NCBI GenBank assembly: GCA_003194525.1 | Contig: NBIV01000025.1 | Location: forward strand, 186,001 to 250,000 | Direction: 5' to 3' | Length of the DNA: 64,000 nucleotides | Source: Gracilariopsis chorda | Taxonomy: Eukaryota > Rhodophyta > Florideophyceae > Gracilariales > Gracilariaceae | Shown: positions 32,055 to 44,382 of the stretch, piece by piece | How the letters are laid out: each line of letters opens with the position of its first letter | How positions within the stretch are numbered: the stretch's first letter is position 1 | Position numbers and translations under genes: made by a program | Notes under the pieces: model-generated | Seen by the model: the letters and a program-made list of their open reading frames with translations, nothing else | Databases searched by the model: none | Told to the model about the DNA's origin: nothing

Positions 32055-34609
32055 CCCTTCTCAATCGCTAAATTTTGGACATGGGGATATTTTACACAGC
32101 TTACCGCCAGTATTGTAGCCGACGGAAACACTTTGCGTCCAACGCTCCCGGGCTCCCGCGGAAACTATAAGTAGCTTGTAAACAATTGCAGATCATTGTA
32201 GCACATACTGGTGTCATTTTATTCTTGCCCAGACACTCTACCCCTGAATACACTACAAACAAATAGCACATAAGCCATCGCCTCGAGACCCAATGCCACC
32301 ATCTATGAGGCGCCAAGTCACCGAATAAATGAATCTAATGAAGAGGCTTGAAGACCACTCTGTGTTTGCAACATTGCTTGCAGTTCGCTTGCTGAAAGAA
32401 AGGAAACATATTCGTACCACAGCCCGATCGACAGCAGTCTCACGAAGTACTTTTCAGCGCCTTAGAAGGTGCATGCATCGAAACGAAGGACACCAAGCTG
32501 CTTTCGCAATTGACTAGTATCACTATCACAGCTGGACGCCCTCGGTTTATTAGCAATGAAAAGGCAATACTCATCAACGATCGTCTAAAGCTCGCTTTCA
32601 CAAAACGATTTGCTATGCAAAAGCCAGAATGTAAGCACTTTCTTTCCAGAGTGTCAGCAGAGGGGCGTAAAAGATACAACAACGGTATTCCCAGTGACAA
32701 CGCAGTGCAAACCTATCGCGCGCAAAACAATGAACTATCCTACAAACTTGTAGAAAACAAAGAGCATTTGAAGCCAGCAGCGGAGTCATTCTCCCATATT
32801 GATACATTCTTCGCCACTCTACATGAAGTTCAGAGAAAGCACCCCGGAAATTTTTTTCGATGCCACTGGGGTGTGGAATCTAGATGACAGGGCTGTAGAA
32901 TGCACACTCCTGCACACTAGGTAAGCGGGATAAAGCCTTAACGGCTAGAGGTACAGAGAACGGCGGCCACATATGTGTAAATTCCACTCACGGTTCCAGC
33001 AAAAACATAGCAGTGTTCATCGCTACCTCTGCTTCTGACTTTTAGACACCGCCATTCTTCATAATTGCTGGAAAACGGAAGAATGAAGAACGGCACCTAC
33101 CTAGTTCAGTAAGGTTCATCGAACCGCCCCATGGGACTATCAAACCTTTCACTGAAACAACTGGTCTCCAAACGATGGCTGTCTTACCAGCACGGCGAAC
33201 GGCTCAATGGAAGGCTCCGTTCTCAATGCATTTGTGCAGCACGTACAGCACACTGCACGTTAGCATTGATTAGAGGGTGAAGCTTTTCTTTTGTTTCTGC
33301 ATGGGCACTCATTTCGCAAACACCCTGGGTAGATTGAGTACTGCACTAACCATCTCATGCATTATTTCATTGATGCAGCTAACCCGTCCCACAAACTGCA
33401 ACCATGTGACAAATTTATCAAAAAACGATTCCATGAATTAAGGCGAAGTATTTGGGATGAATTCAATCAACAAGGGTGTGTGGATACAATGCGAGTTAAC
33501 TTCAACTTGGCTTGCGCCGTGTTTGCCTGGCAGCGATTGACTCCAGAGCTGGTGCAGACGTGTTTCAAATTCGCGGATACCTTTCCTTTTCAGAGAAACT
33601 TCGCAGAGAAGCACAAGACCTACAAAGACGAGCAACTTGATAGAGTCAAGATGGAGGCAGAGCGGTTCAATTCGGCTTCAGTTTCATCACTTTTAACAGC
33701 TGTGCTTCAGAGAAAAAGCGATCAAGAGACATTCAATTCGATTGTGGTAATCATAGGAAATTACAAAGGAGTATCCACAAAGCTGCAAGATATTTAAACT
33801 CTGCTGGAGAAGGAGGAGACTGTGAATAGCTTACTGATGGGAAACCATAGAACCCAAAACCACACAATCGGAACGACGGCAAGGCCCATGCAGTCCCGCG
33901 CCCTCTAAGATTCCGGTGCCCCAGCGGTGTGAGTGAACATGGCGAGGAACTGAAATGTAGAGAGGAAGCGAAACGCAGAGGAGGAAGGCAGAACAATAGC
34001 AGTTGTAAGACAAGGTGAGCAAAGCAAAGCAGAGAATTCGGGTTCCCCAGGAGGCAAAAGCAGCTGTTGAGATTTGCGCACAAGAGCAGGAGCAAAAACG
34101 GGTAAATGAGTTAGGGGACAGGGAGAGACGTGGACAAGAGATGTTGAAACGTCGCCAAGCTCGAGCTAAAGAGAGCGAAGAGAAGAGGCCCTTGAAAGAT
34201 TTGCGCAAAGAAGCATGCAGTCTTGGTCGACAATGTTTGAAGATGCGCAAAACACAGCGTGGAAATGGCGTTAGAATTAGCAGTAAGGGGAATCAGCCAC
34301 CTTTGTACGCCTTTCATTTTAGCATTCAGCTGGTTCTGGAGGCAGTAGGTGAGGCTGTGGATATTGGGAGTGCAGTTGGGGCTGGGTCCCCAATTTGCCC
34401 CCCACTTTGATGGCGGGGGTGGTGGACGACATTCAGAGATCGGTATGTGTCTTCCTTTTTCTTTGAGTGATTGCAACGTTGAACACACCATGTTAATCAG
34501 CTCTTCAAGCTGATTCGAATGCTTTCATTTGCCTAAATTTTTGAGATATATTAAGTACATTTACCCTTAAACTACCCTTAAGTGGCCCAATTATAGCCGA
34601 CGAGAAGGG
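32055..34609 (+). mobile_element. Pogo-like DNA transposon C, second copy of the family
   Basis: Ends are CCCTTCTC (32,055-32,062) and GAGAAGGG (34,602-34,609). The similarity of the inverted ends extends about 26 bases (CCCTTCTC..CGGCTA.A..TTGGG pattern). The left flank is TA, shared with element B; the right flank is TG, probably a mutated TA. The family's 3' region has AACTACCCTTAAGTGGCCC just inside the end, also found at the end of B (AACTACCCTTAGGTGGCCC). Confidence 0.82.
32293..34410 (+). pseudogene. Transposase of element C (many frameshifts and stops)
   Basis: Same DDE_1 transposase as element B. It shows MPPSMRRQ at 32,293, a helix-turn-helix (STAVSRSTFQRLRRC), NGIPSDNAVQTYRAQNNE, FIIAGKR-like and SHKLQPCDKFIKKRFHELRR segments, and the C-terminal coil from 34,015 ending in VGEAVDIGSAVG. 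The middle with the first and second catalytic Asp is scrambled by stops and indels. It cannot encode an active enzyme. Confidence 0.75.
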
Positions 34610-35223
34610 TGCAGTCCAATGAGTGCAATTACAAATTGCCAGATTGGGCGCCTGGTCAAACTTAAACCAATAAAGCTAGGCGAACTCACTTGAAATCCGG
34701 CCCGCACGCAGCCAAATATAGCGAGGAGAATCGAACCACAGGAGTTCCATCCAGATCGCCACAAGCACTGCCACATGGTTTCCCAACGCACGGTATCGCA
34801 AACCAAGAACGCGAGATATCAAAAATCCTTGACTGCCGCCTCTATTGCGGCCTATAGCGCACCAATTAGCGTAACGCTCAATCGAAATGACGAAACAAAG
34901 GTAGAACATATCTTCGGACACATTACGCTGCGCAGCACCCAAGAAAAGGCATCGTACATTCAGAACATTCAACAGAACACACACCCTGGCACCGATTGCT
35001 TAAATTTGGAACAGACAACGATTTTACTATCACTATAAACTTGAGTTTTGCCATATTTCTCGACAATCCTTTGTCGCTCTTTTTGAAGGCTTGAGAACAG
35101 CAAAGTCACGGAATTCGTACCAACAAACATCTTCAAGAAGACGAAGAAAACTTTTGCTGAATTCAGTATTTCTGCTTGGATTGGCGTTAAACTATCTCAA
35201 AAAAAGAGCAAGGCTTAGCAACT
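34610..35223. other. Stretch between transposons, nothing recognised
   Basis: Contains one 87-codon frame (34,775-35,038) without recognisable motifs. The rest is AT-rich spacer. Confidence 0.5.
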
Positions 35224-35985
35224 GTGTCTTTCTTTTGGTATAATCCTTTTACCTTTGAGCCTCTGGCTCCAGTTTGCTCTGTGTGTCTTGCTGAAAGCGA
35301 CAAAATTACCAGAGGCAGAGAACTTTCATGTTCGAAGGCCTACCGCAGAACAACAAAAGGTATCAGCGGTCCTTCTCAAAAGCAATCGAAAGCATCGTCA
35401 TCTACTGAAGGGGGTATTCGGCGTTAGGGACGGAGGCCACTTGAAATTCTACTACTACGGCAATACAGATCTACAAAACCCGTACTACGAAGGCTATACA
35501 CAACAAGAAGAAGTAACAAATTTGTTTGTGTTTAGCTCTTTTGGGAAGATTGTCCACGCTGCGACTAACTACACCGGTAGTTCGCACGATACAATTTGTA
35601 GAGGCATTTCCGTGCTTTACTTGGACAAGCTCTCGGACGAACACATTCCACGAGGAATGTTAGTTCTTGGTGACGCGTGATTCGTGAACAATATGTCATG
35701 TACGAAGGGTTGAATAGTACAGGCGCGCAAAACTAACGAAACTAACGATGTTCTTGTGTCAAAAGAGCATGTATCAATCGACCTAATCATGAAATGAGTA
35801 CTGCGAAGCGAAAGGCAAAGTGTGGAGTGGTGTATGAGGGCTGTAAAAGGTTCTTTGAATCAATTGGAGGCCACTTACCGACCGATGCGACTAGACAAGA
35901 TATTCAAATCGAGCTTTCTGTGCGTCTTTTTAACTACCATACTCGCAAAATCGGTTACAATTGAATCGAAAACACTTGCAACCCG
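35224..35985 (+). pseudogene. PIF/Harbinger-like transposase fragment
   Basis: DDE_Tnp_4-type nuclease remnant. GVFGVRDGGHLKF carries the first Asp, YYEGYTQQEEVTNLFVFSSFGKIV follows, and GSSHDTICRG holds the second Asp as in the family's GSWHD. VLGDA is cut by a TGA where relatives continue with Trp or Ser. After a further frame change come EWCMRAVK and LSVRLFNYHTRKIGYN, typical of the family's C-terminal WGM and NxRTRxVG segments. No ends were found. Confidence 0.7.
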
Positions 35986-36580
35986 TTTTAATCATTTGAA
36001 GTTGTGGTTCTAGCACGAGAAACATAGTTCTCGAATGCATACACCTAAGCTTGCTAGACCAGGATACTTGCTACAAACATCGAAAAAAGAACAAAGCGTG
36101 TTACTGTCCGCTTGCAGAAACCGTGTTACCAGATAGCTTTCAGACAAGCTCTTTTAGGATTACGTTGCCTGCTGATATAATATCCTTGGTATCGAAGATG
36201 CTCTTGTTGACCTCCTCTCTCATCACCTTCTTTTTGACCGTATTCGCAATTATTACTTCGTGATATAACATGCATAGCGTAGTGTTCGATGTATAACACG
36301 ACATAGATTTGGCAATCTTTTCCATGACCTGGGACATAGACTCAACGATGATGACCAAAGTATCTTAAATTTTCTGCTGCTTTCCATGTAAACCAATGAG
36401 CGCGATTTGTCACCTCTTCTCTCGTTCCCCTATCTCAGCCTCATGCACTTCAGCCACTGGTGCATCGCTTCGTTCTTCTGCGTCGCTGCTGTCTTCGACG
36501 AGCTTCGTGTTAATCCTCCCCTGAATAATAAGGGCAGTATATTTAGCTCTTCTGACATGCGGCTGTCATGATGGATCCTC
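35986..36580. other. Stretch before the gypsy cluster, nothing recognised
   Basis: Short frames only. No LTR-like end or repeat could be assigned, although the missing 5' end of the gypsy element E1 would be expected near here. Confidence 0.45.
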
Positions 36581-36581
36581 C

Positions 36582-37716
36582 GTGAGCTTTTTGACGTTTC
36601 TGAGCTTAGTTATTCTGGGATGTGACTACTGCAACAGATTCGTTGAAGCAATCAAAACTCACCAGAGGCACACCGACCTAGAGAAAGTCTCATTCGTGCC
36701 AGTAGTTCGTCAGCCACTGAAGTGGGCGATGAGGAAGGACATACCGCTCCCTGCAGCGCAGGAGCCACCACCCTCGTCTGGCAAGTTTATTAAACTCTGT
36801 GTAGTGGCATCGGTTACTATACCTCTGCAGTCCCGGGTAATGAGGAAGGTCACGTCCTTTCAACACTGCCTGCCTGCTATTCAACCCGTGCACTCGTTAA
36901 ACAAGAAGCATCAGCTCACCATTGCAAATGCAGTGATCTAAGAGGCACCGGATGCCTCGTTTCAAGTTCTGGTTTCCAGCCTTTGTATTAATACCGAGTA
37001 TCTGCTAAAGAACCAGATAATTAGGTTGATTAATTTCCACCCTCTGGCAATGGTGCCGACGAAGAAGACGGCTACCGATATTGTAGGTGTGCCAACCTCT
37101 ACGGAGGACGTAAAGTTCACTGAGAATGGATACGGTAACAACTTCCCAAGGGATAACCCGCAGGATAACCCAGACCCAGCACTTGATACAGGCAAAAAAC
37201 GCTCAACTAGCTACGACAGCATCGACCCAGTGAAGGGTATGGAAGATTTGGACCTCAGTCGTGTACTGAACCGGCACCGTGGGTGCCTTCATCATCTGTT
37301 ACGGAAGTTTAACACAATGTGAGATGGTTCCCTTCGGGCGATTGACGCAACCAAGCATCGGATACATCTACTACTAAACGCTTGGCCGATTGTAACCCCA
37401 GTATAGCGCAGATCCGAAAGCTCAGGAAGAGGAACAGTTCTAGGAGGATAAGATGCTCCGTGCCAGAGTAATTGAACCTGCACAGTGCCCGTGGTCATCC
37501 TTAGTGGTACGAACAGTGATGGATGATGGTACAGGGCGAATTCGCGGGGACTACCGTCGCATAAACGCCGTACAAATACAGGATACGTACCCCATACCGA
37601 GTATGGATTTGTGCATCGATTCTTTAGGAGATAGTACCATTTTCAAGGCTTTATACGTCGATTGGGGATATTCGCAGGTCACTGTTAGAGAGCAGGACCG
37701 AAATAAGACTGCTTTC
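36582..37716 (+). pseudogene. Ty3/gypsy element E1, 5' part: protease end and first half of reverse transcriptase
   Basis: 36,582-36,941 resembles the protease-to-RT linker of element E2 (CDYCNRFV against CDVCDRFV). 37,026-37,322 is the Ser/Thr/Pro-rich spacer, ending in LSRVLNRHRGCLHHLLRKF. 37,453-37,716 is clear RT: PWSSLVVRTV, GRIRGDYRRINAVQIQDTYP and VREQDRNKTAF. The frame stops being RT exactly at Phe codon 37,714-37,716, where the E2 LTR begins. It continues at 44,383 in the same frame. Gag and the 5' LTR of E1 were not found. Confidence 0.82.
37712..37716 (+). repeat. Target site duplication, left copy (E2)
   Basis: CTTTC immediately before the E2 5' LTR; the right copy at 44,378-44,382 reads ATTTC. 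Five bp is usual for Ty3/gypsy elements; one base has changed. Confidence 0.7.
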
Positions 37717-38428
37717 TGTAGTGCATCGCTTTGGCAGAGGTTTATCGCATATTGCGAGTCATATATAGTGAGTTACTGCATCGCTGTAGAAGCGTTTGGT
37801 ATATGAATTGGAGGTCAATTACTCGACGCTAAGGTTACTTGCACGTTTTAGTAGACATTGGTTTACTTGCCACTTTGGAACACTTAGCACACGTGGAGTG
37901 GTGTTTGCACCTATTACGTAGAAATAGGTATATTCTATTTAGCTAGTTAAATATAGCTGCCTGAAAGTAGGCCACCGCCCCTTATACTTAGGCAGACGAC
38001 CGTGACACCACTGCAGGGACGTCAACACAACAAACGAGTATTCTGCTCTGACTCAGGACCCCCTGGTGCTTGGTAAACTCCATCAGAGAGCCAAAGCCTG
38101 GTGCGAGACTACTTGCTCCACCTCGTCATATCTCCAGACGCATTCTGCGTCGCGTTATCATCCACTTGCTTGTTCCATTATCTTGTCTATACTTTCCCTG
38201 ATACAGGCAGCACCACCGTGCTCGCCGGTGATTCCTTATTTTTTTCTCGCTTTTCTTGCCCTTCCTTTCTAGTTATACCGTACATCTTTATGCCCATTGT
38301 GACGGTGAGACTACTTACACCCAACTAGCGCAGCCATCGCAATTGTCTCTGTTTACTGTTGCTACCCTTCACAGAGGAGGATCCCAACGCCTTCGTGTGT
38401 CTTTTCTTTCGCAGGACATTGCACCACA
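37717..38428 (+). repeat. E2 5' LTR
   Basis: 712 bp, beginning TGTAGTGC and ending GCACCACA, a near-perfect inverted end pair. It aligns over its whole length with 43,672-44,377, with many substitutions and small indels. Shared landmarks include GAGGTCAATTACTCGA, TAGTGGTGTTTGCACCT-like, TATACTTAGGCAG and TTTTCCCTGATACAGGCAGCA-like stretches. Confidence 0.88.
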
Positions 38429-38431
38429 AAA

Positions 38432-38449
38432 TGGTTTCCCGAGCCAGGA
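38432..38449 (+). other. E2 candidate primer binding site
   Basis: TGGTTTCCCGAGCCAGGA starts three bases after the LTR. Primer sites begin TGG, the complement of a tRNA CCA end. I could not name the tRNA. Confidence 0.5.
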
Positions 38450-38576
38450 CGGGGCACCAGACTGAGGTCCTCTGGATCGCTTTTCGTCTATACGACTTGT
38501 CGCGCCATTGTTGAATTTTTGTTGTTGTTTGGTTTTCGTTTTTTTTCTCGATTCGAGTTTTTCTTCTGAAATCGCG

Positions 38577-40480
38577 ATGGATTTTGAAAGGGAGCCGTCC
38601 CGAACTTGGAACAACTCATTACCGAGGTTGGCTGGTGGGAATTTGCCACCAAGCCCGTGGTCAGCCCCTGGTATCTAGGATGCCGCCAGAAGAAAGGCCG
38701 GAGATCGGAAACGAGTTACTAAGTCGTCATCTGTCACAGTTTTTTGAGCCTTCTACTGTTCCTGAGGACGTCTTTTGGGCCAGAACTGTGGATAATGATG
38801 CACTAGCTGTAGAGATGGAAGCACAAGTTCGTCACTTGGATGCTCAGATGTCTGTTCTGCAAAGCTCTCACGCTGCCTTCGTCAGTGAGGTGGATACACT
38901 CCGTATAAAGTTTGGTACCGATCTGGTCGGTAGTGTATCCGAAAACATTCGTGCTTTACGAACTGATGTTAACTCTCTTATAGAATTTTTGCGTGGATAC
39001 CCTGATATTTTGAAGGGGATTCACTCGAAGCTTAATCGCTTATTGGCTCTTATTAAGGCGTTGGAGAATACCATGCGTGATGGAGAAGCTGGCCCTTGCT
39101 CAAAGTCTGTGGTTTCCCATCTGATACGTGCCAACGACTGTGGAAAGAAGTACCCCCCGCGGGAGAATGATGTCAACTACGGTTTTGACTCGTCTCATTC
39201 ATCGGATCATTCTAGCCTTTCAGAGGGCTCACATCGTTTTGAGGCTACCCACGGTGTGATTCGATCGTGTTTTGAGGGTAGATGCCCCGCCGGTTTCAAA
39301 AACGTACGACCTCCTGACCCCTTGTATACGGATCTTTTATCTTAATGGTACTACCGCTTGGAAGATTCCTCTTTGTACCAACACCCCACGGAACGGGTCA
39401 GGTGAAGGACTGCATCAAGCAGATGGCTCTTTCATATCGTAACAATTTCTTTACTGGGGAAGACCCTACCCTTGTCTTGGAATTGCTTGCACGCTTTGTA
39501 GCAGAAACAGATACCCTCGGCATGAATGAGGTACAAGCGTTCGTTGTCTTGCCATATTTTCTACGTGGAATCGCTGAAGATCAGTTCACATCTATCAGAT
39601 GATCATCATGGCTCTGTGACTGAGGTTTTTAATTGTTTGCAAGAAGCTGTTGAATGTTTACTTCGCTCGTATAAGACAGGAACTCCCATTCATGAGGTTA
39701 CCCTCGCACTACACGACAATAAGCAATATATATTTATGGGTGAGATGGATCTATCTGCATCGTTGTCGCTCAAAGCTGCGAGGATAGGTAGAAGGCTACC
39801 TACTTGGAGCTGTTAAATTACGCAAAAGTGGAGGGATAAGCTATGCGTGCGCATTCTGGTAATCGTTTGACGTCTAGAGCACTATACCTGGCGGCTGCCC
39901 CGTCTTCGATATCCATGATGCCCCAGGACTACTTCTGCACCAAGCTGGATAATCTACACCTTTTTCGTGAGGCCTGGGTGTCCTTCTCGACTATGGAGCT
40001 TCTGTCTACCACAAAAGCCTCAAAGTGGGAGGATACTCAACCTCTGTATGCAGATCATCCTCGTTTTTGAGCCCCACAGGCTTACCAATCCACTGGTATC
40101 CGTTCTCGGAAGCTAGGAAGGGTCGATACTTACACTGCCGCGAAGTTCAAGGACATCAGACACAACGCCAAACTCATTCCGAAGTTGATATGTCATATTT
40201 TCTATGAACATGGACAAACGTCTCTGGTTTGTGGTCTTACGGGGAAGAAGATGCCCACCATTGCGGTTCGATATGAAGCATTGACTTCGGAAGAGAACGC
40301 ATAAGTTCCGATGGCTTCGTATCTTTGTGCTAAAGTGAATTTGCGTAATCAGCATACTGCTCATTCGTCAATACCCGCTGCGCCGTCAGTTCACAAACCG
40401 GGTCCTACGGCCGTTCGGGATGACCCACAGCCACCGCTAGCACAGGACTTCAGCCCCTTAAGGGAAGCCACTCCGGGAAA
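38577..40480 (+). pseudogene. E2 gag (frameshifted)
   Basis: A likely ATG at 38,577 opens MDFEREPSRTWNN. The frame shifts to 38,584-39,345 (RHLSQFFEPSTVPEDVFW, then a coiled coil), then 39,345-39,602 with the capsid segment NNFFTGEDPTLVLELLARFV and ALPYF-like residues. A degraded CCHC zinc knuckle is at 40,191-40,232: C-H-I-F-Y-E-H-G-Q-T-S-L-V-C has Phe and Gln where the second Cys and the His belong. Several frameshifts and stops make it inactive. Confidence 0.72.
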
Positions 40481-40689
40481 CTGAATGGGGTAGTCTCCGC
40501 TGGAGAGGCTCCCAAGTTGAGGCTTAAGGCGCCCGAGGCGTCAAAGTCTCGCCGCCCAGTCGCTATCATTTCAAGGAAAATGGTCAATACAGACGTGGAC
40601 TCGAACACTGTTGGTGCGTTGCGTCGCCCGTGGATACGGTTCAGATACAACCGGATCCCGGTTAGACTCATTGTTATAGCCAAGAAAAA

Positions 40690-41220
40690 TTGAAATTCAT
40701 TGCTGACCTTGGCCGTTCTACCTTGTATAAATTGTTTCATCTTTCAATCTTGGATACAGGTGCCGCCCCTAATTTCATTATTGAATCGTGGTTACCTCCC
40801 GAAACTCGTTCTCAAGTTCACCAAAGACTTGTTCTCGACATTGCCGATGCTAACAATAACTCGTTGAAGACGGCAGGTATCGTTTCACTCGTTGTGGTGA
40901 TTGGAAACTGCGTTGTGCAGCTGAAGTTCATCGTTTGCAAAACGCTCATGGCCCCTTTTCTCTTGAGATGTGACGTCTGTGATCGATTTGTCAATTGGAT
41001 TTGGCAGCGGTCGCAGGAGGTTGAAAAGGAAATTGGTTCCATCGTACAGATTGTACGTTGCTCCCTGCGTACGGTGTTCTCAAATTTGGTTCCTTTACCC
41101 ACTCCCTTGCAGGATTCCATACCTCCTAAGGAGTGGCCGAAGTTTCGTGTCGCACAACCCATAGGCATTCCTTCTAAATCCGAGGCTATGATCGATTTCA
41201 CAGCCGCTCGTTCGGTATAA
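40690..41220 (+). pseudogene. E2 retropepsin-type protease
   Basis: ILDTGAAPNFIIESWLP carries the Asp-Thr-Gly-Ala active site of retroviral aspartic proteases, followed by LKTAGIVSLVVVIG and FLLRCDVCDRFV, as in gypsy proteases. The 176-codon frame is open, but neighbouring parts of pol are in other frames. Confidence 0.78.
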
Positions 41221-41376
41221 CAAGTTGTTCAACCGCTGAACTCATTTTATGAGAGGTATCAGCTGGTTTTATGGAATGGTGTAGCTCAAATATCGAATAA
41301 ACACCCTTTCCATGTCTTCATTGCCAATCTTGGTAAGCAGGCTCAGTACCTGGCGAACGACCAAGTTCTCGGAACC

Positions 41377-42165
41377 GTGCGACCGCATCCAATAGCTTTG
41401 ATACCCATCACAGTGTCCGCCTCGGAGATACTTGGACTCACTCCGACCTCGAAAGACGCTCCTCAGTCTAAAGAGGCGGAGAGTGGTGACTTTGTTTCGC
41501 AACAGGTGAAAGTCAAGAACGATTCGGAAATGAAGGCCGTTACTACGAGTAATGATAAGCTCGACAGTGTTAAAAGATTGGACAAGTTGAATCTTGGACA
41601 TGTTCTGGATTCGCACTGGACAATACTGCATGATATACTAAGCGAGTTAACAGCTATGTGAACTGGCTCTCTTGGAGAGATTTCAGCCACAAAACACTGT
41701 ATGGATCTCTTGCCTGGTGTGCTGCCGATTTCTGAGCATCCGTACCTAGCAGACCCGACAGTACGGGAGAAGGAGCAATTTCAAGTCCATAAAATGCTCT
41801 GCGCAGGCATGATGGAGCTCGCTCAGATCCCTTGGGCATCTCCAGTAGTACTGTCTCTGAAAGTAGATGATGGTTCTAGGCGCTTTTGTATCGAATATCG
41901 ACGCGTGAATGCCGTCATCATCAAGGATTTGTATCCGATACCTGGCATGGAGGAGTATATCGCGTTCTTGGTGAAGCTATAGTGTTTTCAACATTGGAAG
42001 CGAACTGGAGCTACTGCCAAGTACCCGTTTGACCGAAAGACCGTGATAAAACTGTATTTTTATGCCATTCTGGATTTTACCGCTTTACCCGTATGCTGTT
42101 CATATTAGCAAATGCTGCAGCTACGTCTCACAGGCGTCGACAGCTCTAAATACATGAAAAAACCC
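41377..42165 (+). pseudogene. E2 reverse transcriptase, N-terminal and finger-palm part
   Basis: The linker 41,377-41,661 (KRLDKLNLGHVLDSHW) is followed by RT from 41,701: LLPGVLPISEHPY, PWASPVVLSLKVDDGSRRFCIEYRRVNAV and KDLYPIPGMEEYI. After stops and a frame change, GFYRFTRMLFILANAAATS at about 42,075-42,130 equals the family's GFYRFTRMPFGLTNAPATF. The YxDD box and all later pol domains are missing. Confidence 0.75.
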
Positions 42166-42243
42166 CTTGGGGGTTTTCTCCTTCCCGTTGATCGGTCACT
42201 TGTATCCAGCTCATCGTTGGAAGCCACTCAGTTTACTGGCACT

Positions 42244-43352
42244 CTATTGGAGACTCAACACCTCTGAAAAGTTTCCATTGCTGCAGAGCAGGATTTTAAT
42301 ATCAAGGGACTGGATGCAACGCAAACGAGTCGGTGAGATATACCAAACAATATAATGGTCGGAGATTTCTTGTACGAGATACACTGCCGTTCGCGCAGCC
42401 CATTCCATGTTCACAACGGACCCCCAACCGGTGGATGGGTTATTCATTAACCGACTACCCACGTAAGTGATGCAAGGCAGAAGCTCTACGTAGCATCCAC
42501 AGCACACCTCGATGGAGGTCCAGCCGAATGAAATCGAAACATTACTTCCACCCATGTGGCAAGAGCGTATTCTATTCGCTTCGGTGTTCTGATAGGGTAT
42601 AAAAATATTCCCAATGGAAGCGGCTTATTCGTTCGAAACGGATCATCCTTTGAAGATAATACGACCGTGATTCAAGTGGAAGATATGGACAATCAGCACG
42701 CAGTAGTGGACACGTCCAAGACAGTAAAATGTTTTGTACAAGGGCACCCTTATACTGTTCACCGGGGTTCGCGACGCACGAGATTCTTTGTATATTGAAC
42801 CTCCCCAAGAGATTGGAAGAACCCCACGTCCAAACGGAAGTTAGTTGGGATTGGGCGGTTTGAATAAGTTCGATATAACCACTGATGCGCAACCTTGATG
42901 AGGGCTGCTCGCTCGTTTGCGTCGGTTTCCCCACGATAGTGGATAATGGCCTCAGAAAGGACGGCAGTCCGCAACTGTTAGGTCATAAACCCACTCCACT
43001 CAACCTGTAGCCAGCCTACACCATTGGCACATGATTCGATCATCATCGTGAAGCGGACCCCGTGACAGTGAAACCATGGAGCTGGTAGGTACGGCACTGC
43101 GTTCTGTCGAGAATCGATGCATTCTAATTCTTCACAAGAGGCCCATGGTCCCGGACGGAGGTTTCCGGTATCAATTATCATGAAAGCCCCTACCATGTCT
43201 GTAGATTCGGTTGTTACGGCTGCATAGAAGGTGAATAGACCAGCTATGCATGTAGATATTTCGATGGTTACCGTGCAGCAGTCGCTGGAGGGTGATTGGC
43301 TTGAGACAGAGGAGCTTTGATGAAACCACCTGCCAGCTGCGGAGGATTCCAC
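42244..43352 (-). other. Antisense frames between E2 pol and its 3' LTR
   Basis: Frames on the strand opposite to gag-pol: 42,978-43,352 (124 codons), 42,759-42,974, 42,572-42,934 and 42,244-42,555. None has a known domain. A GETDAN segment (42,759-42,974) resembles GETNAN in the antisense frames of E1. Whether these come from one former gene is inference. Confidence 0.4.
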
Positions 43353-43657
43353 TGCATCCCAGGTTGAGTTCCAACGTTGTTGTAAGCTGCAGATGGGTTC
43401 AAACCATTTGAGTCCTGCCTTGCGGCTGATATGCCGAGTTGTTCGGATTTATATTCTTCAGGACCCGAGAAATCGGGGCAAAGCTGTGGATGACGTTAAA
43501 GTAGGGTTTATGCTTGAAGGCGAAGATCTAATCGCGTTGCAAGGAAAAGACCTTTGCTGGTAGCGAAAAGACGAGAGAGGATCGGCCATGCCACGGAGAC
43601 GGTTTAATGGGCACATGATGCGGTATCGACCCATCCTTTTGAGTATATTTTTGCGCC

Positions 43658-43671
43658 TAAGAAGAGGCATA
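43658..43671 (+). other. E2 polypurine tract
   Basis: AAGAAGAGG, four bases before the 3' LTR, the expected place and composition for second-strand priming. Confidence 0.6.
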
Positions 43672-44377
43672 TGTAGTGCGACGCGTTCGCGGACGTTTAT
43701 TGCATATTGCAACTCATACATACGGAGTTATTGCATTGTGGTGGAAGCGTTTGATATATGAGTCGGAGGTCAATTACTCGAAGCCGAGGTTACTTGCACA
43801 TTTTAGTGAAAATTGGTTTACTTCCCATTTTAGTACACGTAGCACACGTGTAGTGGTGTTTGCACCTTTACTTTCGGAATAGCTATATTCTACTTAGCTA
43901 ATTTTATACAACTGCCCGGTAATGTGCCGGCGCTGCCTATACTTAGGCAGGCGACTCTGACCCCACTGGAAGGAAGTAACCACAACAACTGAGTGCTGGG
44001 TTCTGACTCAGAAACCCCTGGCGCTTCGTAAATTCCATTGGAGGGGCAACGCATAGTGCAGCACTAGTCACGTCACCTTGTAGTATTTCGAAGCGCATTC
44101 CCCGTCACGTTATCATCCACTCTGCGTGTCCCATTTTCTCTTCTATGTTTTCCCTGATACAGGCAGCACCCCTGTGTTCGCCGGTGATTCCATTACATTT
44201 TCTGGCTTTTCCGACCGTTTCTTTTCGGTTGTACCATTAACCTGCACGCAATTCGTGACAGCAAGCCTCAGACGTACACCGAACTAACGTGCCCACCGCA
44301 GGTGGCTCTGTTTACTGACCCTACCCAGTACCCGAACGCCTTCGCGTGTCTTTCATATCACAGTGTATTGCACCAAA
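43672..44377 (+). repeat. E2 3' LTR
   Basis: 706 bp, begins TGTAGTGC and ends GCACCAAA (one change from the 5' copy's GCACCACA). Clear divergence from the 5' LTR shows the insertion is old. Confidence 0.87.
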
Positions 44378-44382
44378 ATTTC
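44378..44382 (+). repeat. Target site duplication, right copy (E2)
   Basis: ATTTC, one base different from CTTTC at 37,712-37,716. Confidence 0.65.

Larger units (their letters stand above)
37717..44377 (+). mobile_element. Ty3/gypsy LTR element E2, nested inside E1
   Basis: 6.66 kb from LTR to LTR. It has gag, protease and part of reverse transcriptase on +, but no RNase H or integrase, so it is a deleted, non-autonomous copy. Ends, target duplication, candidate primer site and purine tract are listed separately. Removing it with one target copy joins NKTAF to VCYFDSCSFKRMPFGL, restoring E1 reverse transcriptase in frame. Confidence 0.88.
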
